In this document: positions 16,381 through 23,505 of the stretch, piece after piece
Numbering within the stretch: position 1 is the first letter of the stretch
Layout: the number at the start of each line of letters is the position of its first letter
Source: CAZCYE01 sp964502775
GTDB taxonomy: Bacteria; Actinomycetota; Acidimicrobiia; IMCC26256; PALSA-555
DNA: 24,852 nt
Reading direction: 5' to 3'
Assembly (NCBI GenBank): GCA_964502775.1
Contig: CAZCYE010000016.1
Span: 1-24,852 of the forward strand
Notes under the pieces: generated by a model
Told to the model about the DNA's origin: nothing
Databases searched by the model: none
Seen by the model: only the letters and a program-made list of their open reading frames with translations
Position numbers and translations under genes: made by a program

Positions 16381-17737
16381 GGTCGGCATCCGCCTGCTCA
16401 GCGGCTGGGGGCGCACCGTGCCGACGGCGGCGCACGTGATGGAGCTCCACGACGAGCGCGAGATCGAGCCGGCCATCGGCCGCGCCGGGCGGCGGGGTCT
16501 GATCGCGCGTGGCCTGGGCCGCAGCTACGGCGACGCCGCGCAGAACGCCGGCGGCCTCGTGGCCGACGTCACGACCCTGGCCCGGGTGCACGACGTAAAC
16601 CTCCAGACCGGGTCCGTGCGCGTGGACGCCGGAGTGAGCCTCGACCACCTGATGCGCCTGCTCGTGCCCTTCGGCTGGTTCGTGCCGGTGACGCCCGGAA
16701 CCCGCTTCGTGACCGTGGGCGGCTCTCTCGCCGCCGACATCCACGGCAAGAACCACCATGTGGAGGGCAGTTTCGCCAACCACGTGACCGGTTTCACGCT
16801 TCACACGCCCAAGGGGGGCTTCACCGTGAGCCCCGCCAGCGACCCCGAGCTGTTTTGGGGCACCGCAGGGGGGATGGGCCTCACCGGTGTGATCGGCACC
16901 GCCGAGATAGCGATGATTCCGATCGAGACCTCGTTGCTCAGCGTTGACACCGAGCGCACGCGCGACCTCGACGACCTCATGGCCCGCCTGACCGCCCGCG
17001 ACGACCGCTACCGGTACTCCGTGGCCTGGATCGACTGCATGGCCCGGGGTGGCTCACTCGGCCGGGGCGTCCTCACGAGGGGCGATCACGCGCCGCTCGA
17101 GGCACTGCCGGCCCGGCGACGCGCCGCCCCGCTGGGTTTCGCGCCGCGCACGCGTCTGGGCATTCCCCCTTGGTTACCGGTACCCGACGGGCTCCTCAAC
17201 CGGGTCACCGTCCGTGCCTTCAACGAAGTGTGGTACCGCAAGGCGCCGCGACACCGGGTGGGCCAGCTCGAGACCATCACCCAGTTCTTCCACCCCCTCG
17301 ACGGCATCCGCGACTGGAACCGTCTTTACGGTCGGCACGGGTTCCTCCAGTACCAGTACGTGGTCCCCGACGCCGCCACCGAGACGGTCCGACGCACCCT
17401 CGAGGTGTTGAGCACGGCGCAGTGCGCGTCGTTCCTCGCGGTACTCAAGCGCTTTGGCCCGGGCAATCCCGGCCCGCTGTCGTTCCCGGCCCCGGGCTGG
17501 ACGCTGGCGCTCGACATCCCGGCCTCCGCGCGCGACCTGGCGCCGCTCCTCGATCAGCTCGACCGTCTCGTGGTGGACGCGGGCGGGCGCGTCTACCTCG
17601 CCAAGGACTCGCGCCTCGATCCCGCGCTCGTCGGTACCATGTACCCCGACATCGAGCGTTTCCGGGAGTTGCGCGCCCGCGTCGACCCGTCACACGTGCT
17701 CCAGTCCGACTTGTCGCGTCGCCTCGGCCTCGACTGA
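16373..17737 (+). CDS. dprE1: Decaprenylphosphoryl-beta-D-ribose oxidase DprE1
   Basis: FAD enzyme that oxidises the ribose C2' of the lipid-linked sugar, the first half of the epimerisation to arabinose. Numbered from the ATG at 16373 it has 454 residues. The FAD-binding (VAO/PCMH) region has RGLGRSYGDAAQN (46-58), PVTPGTRFVTVGG (105-117) and DIHGKNHH (122-129). Later DprE1 blocks are LTQFYHPLD-like (ITQFFHPLD), GFLQYQYV, LKRFGPGNPGPLSFP, LAKDSR with the conserved Lys410, and MYPDIERF. The position matching Cys387 of the M. tuberculosis enzyme (GWNICVDFP) is Ala379 here (GWTLALDIP). A GTG six bases upstream is an alternative start. The gene overlaps the ubiA end by eight bases. Confidence 0.94.
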   Translation: MPEVGIRLLSGWGRTVPTAAHVMELHDEREIEPAIGRAGRRGLIARGLGRSYGDAAQNAGGLVADVTTLARVHDVNLQTGSVRVDAGVSLDHLMRLLVPFGWFVPVTPGTRFVTVGGSLAADIHGKNHHVEGSFANHVTGFTLHTPKGGFTVSPASDPELFWGTAGGMGLTGVIGTAEIAMIPIETSLLSVDTERTRDLDDLMARLTARDDRYRYSVAWIDCMARGGSLGRGVLTRGDHAPLEALPARRRAAPLGFAPRTRLGIPPWLPVPDGLLNRVTVRAFNEVWYRKAPRHRVGQLETITQFFHPLDGIRDWNRLYGRHGFLQYQYVVPDAATETVRRTLEVLSTAQCASFLAVLKRFGPGNPGPLSFPAPGWTLALDIPASARDLAPLLDQLDRLVVDAGGRVYLAKDSRLDPALVGTMYPDIERFRELRARVDPSHVLQSDLSRRLGLD

Positions 17738-17761
17738 CCCACTGCGCCCTGAAGGGAAACC

Positions 17762-18523
17762 GTGGAGAACGCACTCGGTGACGTGCAGTCCGTCCTCGTG
17801 CTCGGCGGCGGATCCGACATCGCCAAGGCCACGGTCCACAAGCTCGTGGAGCGCAGGGCGCGCACCGTGGTGCTCGCCGCGCGCGACCCCGCCGCGTTGT
17901 CCGGAACCGTCGAGGAGCTGCGAGGTATGGGTGCGGCCACCGTTGACGTGCTTCCCTTCGACGCCACCGCCTTCGAGACGCACGAGGCCTTCGTCGACGA
18001 GGCGTTCGACCGCTTTGGCGACTTCGACCTTGTGCTGATCGCGTTCGGCGTGCTCGGCAACCAGGACGAGGCCGAACGCGACGTACGCGCGGCAATGGAG
18101 ATCGCCCGGGTGAACTACCTCGGCGCGGTGTCGGTGGCGGTACCCACGGTGAGCCGGCTCAAGGCCCAGGGTCACGGCGCGCTCGTGGTGCTGTCGTCGG
18201 TCGCAGGTGAGCGGGCCCGGCGCTCGAACTTCGTGTACGGGTCGTCCAAGGCTGGAATGGACGCCTTCTTCCAGGGGCTCGCCGACTCACTCGTGGGCTC
18301 GGGCGTGCGTGTGCTCGTGGTGCGCCCTGGCTTCGTACGGACCAAGATGACCGAGGGACTGGAGCCGGCGCCGATGTCGACCACCCCCGACGCCGTCGCC
18401 GCCGCCATCCTGCGCGGCCTGGCTCGAGGCCGAGGAACGATCTGGGTGCCGCCGGCATTGCGCTACGTGATGTCGGCGTTGCGCCATGTGCCCCGGCCGG
18501 TGTTCCGTCGCCTGCCGATCTGA
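17762..18523 (+). CDS. dprE2: DprE2, decaprenylphosphoryl-2-keto-ribose reductase (SDR)
   Basis: NADH-dependent short-chain dehydrogenase that reduces the 2-keto intermediate to decaprenylphosphoryl-arabinose. The 253-residue protein has the nucleotide motif LGGGSDIA (14-21), a nearby DATAF Asp, the NYLG segment (118-121), and the catalytic set Ser145/146, Tyr159 and Lys163 (YGSSKAG). A hydrophobic-basic C-terminus (ALRYVMSALRHVPRPVFRRL) fits membrane association with DprE1. The GTG start has GAAGGG seven bases upstream, so this internal gene uses a Shine-Dalgarno. It lies 24 bases after dprE1 and 9 before the HAD gene. SDR identity is certain; DprE2 rests on similarity of the active-site region and on the gene order. 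Confidence 0.92.
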   Translation: MENALGDVQSVLVLGGGSDIAKATVHKLVERRARTVVLAARDPAALSGTVEELRGMGAATVDVLPFDATAFETHEAFVDEAFDRFGDFDLVLIAFGVLGNQDEAERDVRAAMEIARVNYLGAVSVAVPTVSRLKAQGHGALVVLSSVAGERARRSNFVYGSSKAGMDAFFQGLADSLVGSGVRVLVVRPGFVRTKMTEGLEPAPMSTTPDAVAAAILRGLARGRGTIWVPPALRYVMSALRHVPRPVFRRLPI

Positions 18524-18532
18524 GGGCGGGCA

Positions 18533-19135
18533 ATGGGACAAGCTCTGAGCAAGGACGTCGTTGCCGCTTTCGACTTCGATGGCACGCTGACGCGCCACGA
18601 CACGCTCACAGGATTCCTTCGCGTCGTGGCCGGCACCCGTGACCTGGCGGTGGCAGCCGCGTCAACGGCAGCACTCCTCGTTGCCGCGCGCCTCGACGAC
18701 GCCCGGCGTGACCACGCCAAGGCCGCACTGCTCCGCCGCCTCCTCGCGGGCCGGTCCGAGCGGTGGCTGCGCGATCTGGGGCGGCGCTACGCCGACCGCG
18801 TGGTGGCGCGGAACCTGCGCCCTGACACGATGGCGACCCTGGTCCGTCACCGCGAACAACGTGACGACGTGGTGATCGTGTCCGCGTCACTCGCGCTGTA
18901 CCTCGAGCCCGTCGGGGAGCTCCTCGGCGCCAAGGCCGTCCTGGCCACGGAGATGGAGGTGGACGTCGACGGGTGCCTCACGGGCGAGCTCGCGCGCCCC
19001 AACGTGCGCCGGGCCGAGAAGGTGCGCCGTCTCGACGAGTGGCTGGGTTCCCGGCTATGCCACGTGGTGGCCTACGGCGACAGCACTGGCGACCACGAGC
19101 TCCTCGCCCGCGCCGACGAGGCGGTACGCGTATGA
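18533..19135 (+). CDS. HAD-superfamily IB phosphatase, candidate DPA-pathway phosphatase
   Basis: A phosphomonoesterase of the HAD subclass IB (SerB-like). The 200-residue protein has FDFDGTLT with nucleophile Asp14 and acid Asp16, motif II VSAS (116-119), motif III Lys163 in RRAEKVRRL, and motif IV GDSTGDHELL with Asp183 and Asp187. A helical cap lies between motifs I and II. The ATG is preceded by GAGGG eight bases upstream, nine bases after dprE2. The C-terminus ends soon after motif IV, about 10-20 residues shorter than many relatives. In mycobacteria the step after UbiA, removal of the 5-phosphate from decaprenylphosphoryl-phosphoribose, is assigned to the PAP2-type Rv3807c. No PAP2 gene is here, so this enzyme may do that job. 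That assignment is inference from position; a serine or inositol phosphatase role remains possible. Confidence 0.85.
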   Translation: MGQALSKDVVAAFDFDGTLTRHDTLTGFLRVVAGTRDLAVAAASTAALLVAARLDDARRDHAKAALLRRLLAGRSERWLRDLGRRYADRVVARNLRPDTMATLVRHREQRDDVVIVSASLALYLEPVGELLGAKAVLATEMEVDVDGCLTGELARPNVRRAEKVRRLDEWLGSRLCHVVAYGDSTGDHELLARADEAVRV

Positions 19136-19183
19136 GATCGAGTGGTCGCTCACCTCGCCCGTCGACCCGTCGCAGGCCGCCGG

Positions 19184-20935
19184 TCACGAGCAGAGCTCGC
19201 GGGCGGCGACCTTCGGATCGGACGGTATCCGCAGCGTCGTGTTCCCGAGCGCATCGGTCAGATTCTCCAGGAACCGTCCCAACGTAATGGAATCTTCCAC
19301 GGAGTCGGTGAGTTCTCGAAGGCCCCCGCACTGCAACGCACGGCGGGCAGCCCGAACATTTGCCGGCGATACCCCCGGCGGAAGCTCGGCCCCCGGCCTC
19401 GCGAAGCTGGCCACGATCCATGCGTTGGGTAGATGCTTCTCGTGTCCGGGCCGGCCCCGAGTATCACCGAGTTCAATATGCGAGCCCAAGGCGTTGCTCA
19501 GTCCAATCGGGTCGATGACCGTTACGTCGGTGCCAGCTTCGTATGAGAAGATTCCGAGGGCCGGGAACACGACGACGATCCGGGCGGGAATGCCGCGGCG
19601 AAGAGGAATGCGCCGCTCCGGGTGAGCCATGTCGAGGATGAGCCCCCGGTCGCCTTGCTGAGCCATTACCCGTACCGCTCGTCCAGCGAGTGACCAACTC
19701 CAGTTGTCCTTCAAGAATGCGTCGGCCGTCACTGGGTGCTCATTGCCTGTGAGCAAGACGTAGTCGGCGCGATGGTCGGCAATGCCTCGCGGGCCGATCC
19801 CCTGATACGGCAGGCGCAGCGACAGCGCACACACGCCGATCCAGACCGACACCGCGATCGCGATCGCGATCTGCCGTTTCTGGACGGTCACCACGAGAAC
19901 GGGGAGAAGCACGGTGAGCAGTGCTGGGAGCAGCAACCGACCGTGCATGAAGTCCCCGCCGACCCGGACGATGTAGATGCCGTGCAGCAGTCCGCCGGTG
20001 AGGGTTCCGAGGACGAGCAAGCGGGCCCCGCGGCTCTTGCTCCGCACTAGGTGGGTCACCATGGGCGCGAGGAATACGGCGGCGAGCAGCAGGAGTGGAA
20101 CGAGCAGCCAGTATGGGGAGAACAGGTCGATGAGGTACTTCAAGCCCTGGAGCCACCACGATCGAGTGGATTCCTTTGCCATCGCGGGATTCGGGACGAG
20201 CACGCCGTAGTAGGCCATGCGGAAGATCTGGTACGCGATCGGCACGGCGAGCGCCAGACCGACGGCTCGCGCTCGCAGCCACCACGTGGCGTTCGACGCG
20301 ATCATCAGCCACACCACGAGCCATACCGCGGCGAGCACGCCCATGTCGGGGCGAATGAGCGGCCCAAGTCCGAGGAGCACGAGCAGCCACCATGGCCGAT
20401 CAGGACGGAGAGTCTCGCTACGTTCCCGGGCCAAGACCTTCGTCAAGGCGTACCAACTCGCCCCGATCCAGAGAATCCCGATGCCGTTCTCGAGCCCGGA
20501 CGTCGCGAAGTCCCACACCGGCGGCAGCGCCACAAACACCGCGGCGCCCAGGGGAACCAACACCGGCGCGGTGTCGCCGGCCGAGATCCGCACGAGTCGG
20601 GCCGTTCCGGCAATCGCCAGACCGAGTCCGAGGGTTCCGGCGCCCAGAGCACCCAGCACTGCGATCCACTCCAACCGGATCGGCAGCACGACGTCGCCGA
20701 TAACGAGAAGCCACAGCCAGATCGGGCTCGTCTGTTCGATTCGCTCGCCGGCGTTGAACACCGGCCCGTTGCCCTCGAGCACCTGGCGGACCCAGCGCAG
20801 GTGGATGAACCCGTCGTCGGATATCCAGCGTCGCTGCCAGCCCACGACCAGATAGACGACGACGGGCAGCGCAAGGAGTACGAGGGTGAGCGACGGGCTC
20901 CTGAGAACCGAGAGTGGCCGACTACGTGCTGGCAA
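19184..20935 (-). CDS. AftB-like terminal arabinofuranosyltransferase (GT-C membrane protein)
   Basis: A polyprenyl-phosphate-sugar dependent glycosyltransferase acting on the outer face of the membrane. The 583-residue protein opens with a membrane helix and then GWQRRWISDDGFIHLRWV (32-49). GNGPVFNAGERIEQTS follows, closely resembling the start of mycobacterial AftB (WQRRWIADDG..., GNGPVFNQGERVE). Asp40-Asp41 is the expected GT-C catalytic acid pair in the first loop. About nine to ten helices fill residues 10-380, and a soluble C-terminal region of about 200 residues follows. The start appears to be TTG, overlapping the upstream gene by 14 bases. No later ATG, GTG or TTG would keep the first helix. 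It converges with the DPA cluster, which would supply its donor. The exact acceptor and linkage cannot be read from sequence. Confidence 0.85.
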   Translation of the reverse strand: MPARSRPLSVLRSPSLTLVLLALPVVVYLVVGWQRRWISDDGFIHLRWVRQVLEGNGPVFNAGERIEQTSPIWLWLLVIGDVVLPIRLEWIAVLGALGAGTLGLGLAIAGTARLVRISAGDTAPVLVPLGAAVFVALPPVWDFATSGLENGIGILWIGASWYALTKVLARERSETLRPDRPWWLLVLLGLGPLIRPDMGVLAAVWLVVWLMIASNATWWLRARAVGLALAVPIAYQIFRMAYYGVLVPNPAMAKESTRSWWLQGLKYLIDLFSPYWLLVPLLLLAAVFLAPMVTHLVRSKSRGARLLVLGTLTGGLLHGIYIVRVGGDFMHGRLLLPALLTVLLPVLVVTVQKRQIAIAIAVSVWIGVCALSLRLPYQGIGPRGIADHRADYVLLTGNEHPVTADAFLKDNWSWSLAGRAVRVMAQQGDRGLILDMAHPERRIPLRRGIPARIVVVFPALGIFSYEAGTDVTVIDPIGLSNALGSHIELGDTRGRPGHEKHLPNAWIVASFARPGAELPPGVSPANVRAARRALQCGGLRELTDSVEDSITLGRFLENLTDALGNTTLRIPSDPKVAARELCS

Positions 20936-23405
20936 TTACACGCTCGGGGTGCTCGACCGCCACCGCGTGCTCGGTAGCGGGCTCGGGTTGGTGCCGAAGG
21001 ATCCGTGTGAGCGCGAGCGCGGCGACCGCGTACGCCGCGAAGCCCACCCAGAAGGCGACGGCGATCCCGAAGAACAGCGAGATCCCCATGCCGAGCACGG
21101 ACGCGCACACCGACGCGGCCCCGTTGACCCCCCAGAGGAAGGCCGTCGGCGGATCGTCGAGCCGACTCGACGCGGTGCGCATGCCGATGGCGAGCGGCAT
21201 GCCCATCATGAGGCCCACGGGGAAGAGGATCGCGATGGCCACGACGATCCGCACGGGCGTTGTCGTGGCCTCGGTGGCATCCAGGATGGGTCCGGTCACG
21301 AGGCCGTACACGAGCAGCGTGCCGAGGAGGATGAGCAGCGGCCTCACCATCGAGCGTGGGCGCTCCATGTGCACGAACCGCTCGCTGAGGCGACTGCCGA
21401 TGCCCGAGAAAAGCAGAATCGAGAACAGCACCACCGTGAGGGCATAGATCGGATGGCCGAGGAAGATGCTGAGCCGCAGGAGCTGGGAGATCTCCACGAG
21501 CAGGAAGGCGAGCCCGATCCCAGCGAAGTAGCCGTAGTACGGGCCCAGACCCTTGCGCCGGGTGAGGCCCTGGCGGCGGCGGCGCCACGCGCCGTACGCG
21601 AGCGGGCCGCCGATGAGCAAGGCGGTGAGCGCCAGCACCGCGATGGCGAGGAGGGCGAGCACGAGTACCGGCCGCGTGACGTAGGTGTCCTTCCAGCCCT
21701 CGCCCTGGAGGATGTTGCCGAGGTCGACCATCTGGAAGAAGAAGGGCCGGTTGTCGCTCGGTGGGGAGACGTCGCTCTCGAACTGGTCGAGCGCGGCGTC
21801 GGGCCCCCCAGGCCGGGCCAGAGCCGCGAAGCGGCTGTTCACCGCAGAGTCGGGCGTGAGCACAGGATCGAACGCCAGGTCCTCGGTCACATTGGTGATG
21901 CGGCGGAGGTCGGCGGGCGAGAACGGGTCTGGGCTCACGAGCACGGTCGCGACCCGGTTGAACACGAAGGGTGAGCGGTACACCAGGATGTGGTCGCGGG
22001 GGTTCGTGACCCCGCGGTTGGTGAGCGCCTGTGAGGCGAGGGCCACCGCCCGGTACACCTCGACCGGCCCGACGCCCTGGTAGTTGTACCAGCGTGTCAC
22101 CGAGAAGATCCCGTTGGGCTTGAGGTGGTCGAGGAAGGTCTCCCACGCCTCGGTGGTGTAGAGGGAGTTCTCGGTGAGCGCGTATGCGCCTGCCGCGCCG
22201 GCGGAGAACGTGTCGATGAGCGAGATCTGGATCGCGTCGAAGCGCTCGTCGGACCTGGTCACGAAGGAGCGCGCGTCGTCATGAGCGAGCGTGACCCGGG
22301 GATCACGGTCGAGGTGCCCGGTGAAGTTGCCGTAGGTGTCGGTGAGCAGGTCGAGGATCTGGCCGTTGATGTCGACGCCGGTCACCGAACGCTGGTCGAA
22401 CTCGAGCGCCGAGAGGATGTCGCGCCCTCCCCCGGTGCCCACTACGAGCACGTCGGCATCGTCACGCAGGTAGTGGAACAGGTTGGGGATGTCGTAGCGG
22501 AGGAAGTCGGTGCTGTCGGGGTCACCGTCGTAGCGGATGAAGTCGGTGCCGGCCACGTTGTCGATGGTGAGCCGAAGCCGGTCCACCTCCGTGCCGGGTG
22601 GGAGCTCGCTGCTCAATCCCCAGCCTAAGGACCCCGACGCCTCGCCCACGTTGATGCGGGCCAGGATGCTCCAGCCGTCGAAGTCGTAGGTGCCGTCGGG
22701 CATCTCCCGGATCCACTTGATGTCGAGGGGAGCGTCGCCGTCGTCGTGGCGGAGCGCGTTCACGGCCGTGAACGACACCAGGAGCGCGCCGGCGATCCCC
22801 GCGGCCACCACGGCGCGGGCGTGCCCGGCGTCGAGGGCGAAGGCGAGCGCCCCGACGGCCCCCAGCGCCCCGATGGCCGCCACCACGCTCGGGGCGTCGA
22901 TGCGGTTGAGCAGCAGGACGAGCACGAGGGCGCCGAGGGCGGCGCCTACGAGGTCGGCCGCGTACAGGCGGTTCACCTTGTCTGGGAATCGGGTCAGGGC
23001 CAGGCACACGACCATGCCGCTGAGGATGAACGGGATCGAGATCACGAGCAGGATCCCGATCGCCGAGGCCACGCCCCGCACGGTCGCATGGGGCTGGAAC
23101 TTGATCTGGAGCTGGATGGCGAAGCACACCAGCACCGCCACCGCGAAGGCCAGGGCGGTGATCCACAGGTCGCGCCGCACCGTCTCGGGGCGGAACCGGT
23201 TGGGCTGGAGGTGCACGATCAGTGCCCCCACGGTGAGGCCGAGGAGCACGATCGAGATGGAGGCGAAGGCGAAGTGGTAGCCCATGGTCACGCTGAAGAT
23301 GCGCGTGAGCACGATCTCGTACATCAGCGTGGTGAGCGTGACCATGAACACGCCGACGTAGGTACCGAGGCGCGGCTTCATCTGCGTCAACGTGGGATTC
23401 GTCAC
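20922..23405 (-). CDS. Large membrane protein with spermidine-synthase-like domain
   Basis: The 827-residue protein has three parts. Residues about 12-215 hold six to seven membrane helices. Residues about 225-570 form a soluble domain with the nucleotide motif VLVVGTGGGRDILSAL (319-334), acidic Asp345 in GVDIN, and HDDARSFV. Residues about 580-810 hold a second set of seven or so helices. The soluble part follows the SAM/decarboxylated-SAM fold of polyamine aminopropyltransferases, but GGGRD replaces the usual GGGDG and the region after the next strand (ISLIDTFSAGAAGAYALTENSLYT) differs from spermidine synthases. Aminopropyl transfer is therefore doubtful; a methyltransferase or transport-linked role is possible. 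The GTG has GGAGG well placed upstream. The stop lies inside the start of the AftB-like gene, so the two are co-expressed. Confidence 0.85.
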   Translation of the reverse strand: MTNPTLTQMKPRLGTYVGVFMVTLTTLMYEIVLTRIFSVTMGYHFAFASISIVLLGLTVGALIVHLQPNRFRPETVRRDLWITALAFAVAVLVCFAIQLQIKFQPHATVRGVASAIGILLVISIPFILSGMVVCLALTRFPDKVNRLYAADLVGAALGALVLVLLLNRIDAPSVVAAIGALGAVGALAFALDAGHARAVVAAGIAGALLVSFTAVNALRHDDGDAPLDIKWIREMPDGTYDFDGWSILARINVGEASGSLGWGLSSELPPGTEVDRLRLTIDNVAGTDFIRYDGDPDSTDFLRYDIPNLFHYLRDDADVLVVGTGGGRDILSALEFDQRSVTGVDINGQILDLLTDTYGNFTGHLDRDPRVTLAHDDARSFVTRSDERFDAIQISLIDTFSAGAAGAYALTENSLYTTEAWETFLDHLKPNGIFSVTRWYNYQGVGPVEVYRAVALASQALTNRGVTNPRDHILVYRSPFVFNRVATVLVSPDPFSPADLRRITNVTEDLAFDPVLTPDSAVNSRFAALARPGGPDAALDQFESDVSPPSDNRPFFFQMVDLGNILQGEGWKDTYVTRPVLVLALLAIAVLALTALLIGGPLAYGAWRRRRQGLTRRKGLGPYYGYFAGIGLAFLLVEISQLLRLSIFLGHPIYALTVVLFSILLFSGIGSRLSERFVHMERPRSMVRPLLILLGTLLVYGLVTGPILDATEATTTPVRIVVAIAILFPVGLMMGMPLAIGMRTASSRLDDPPTAFLWGVNGAASVCASVLGMGISLFFGIAVAFWVGFAAYAVAALALTRILRHQPEPATEHAVAVEHPERVIAST

Positions 23406-23418
23406 CCACCCTCCAGGC

Positions 23419-23477
23419 GTGGCGAAGCCAGCAAGTTATCAAACGTCCCCGGTGACGGATGGCCCTCGCTTCGCCAC
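23419..23477 (-). promoter_or_regulatory. 10-bp inverted repeat around a -10-like element upstream of the membrane SpeE-like gene
   Basis: GTGGCGAAGC (23419-23428) and GCTTCGCCAC (23468-23477) are perfect reverse complements 39 bases apart. Between them, on the minus strand, TAACTT (23433-23438) could be a -10, giving a leader of about 20 bases with GGAGG before the GTG. The arms could be two operator half-sites or form a long-loop RNA hairpin ending the upstream PHP transcript. Confidence 0.4.
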
Positions 23478-23505
23478 CAAGGTACCCCGCAAGCGTGAGA
23501 CGCAC

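Noticed and set aside
20051..20977. 308-codon plus-strand frame opposite the AftB-like gene
   Set aside because: It is antisense, His/Arg/Glu-rich, without motif or ribosome-binding support.
20443..22146. 567-codon minus-strand frame overlapping the SpeE-like and AftB-like genes in another frame
   Set aside because: Both real genes have membrane helices and conserved motifs there; this frame is Arg/Pro/Gly-rich with no hydrophobic segments.
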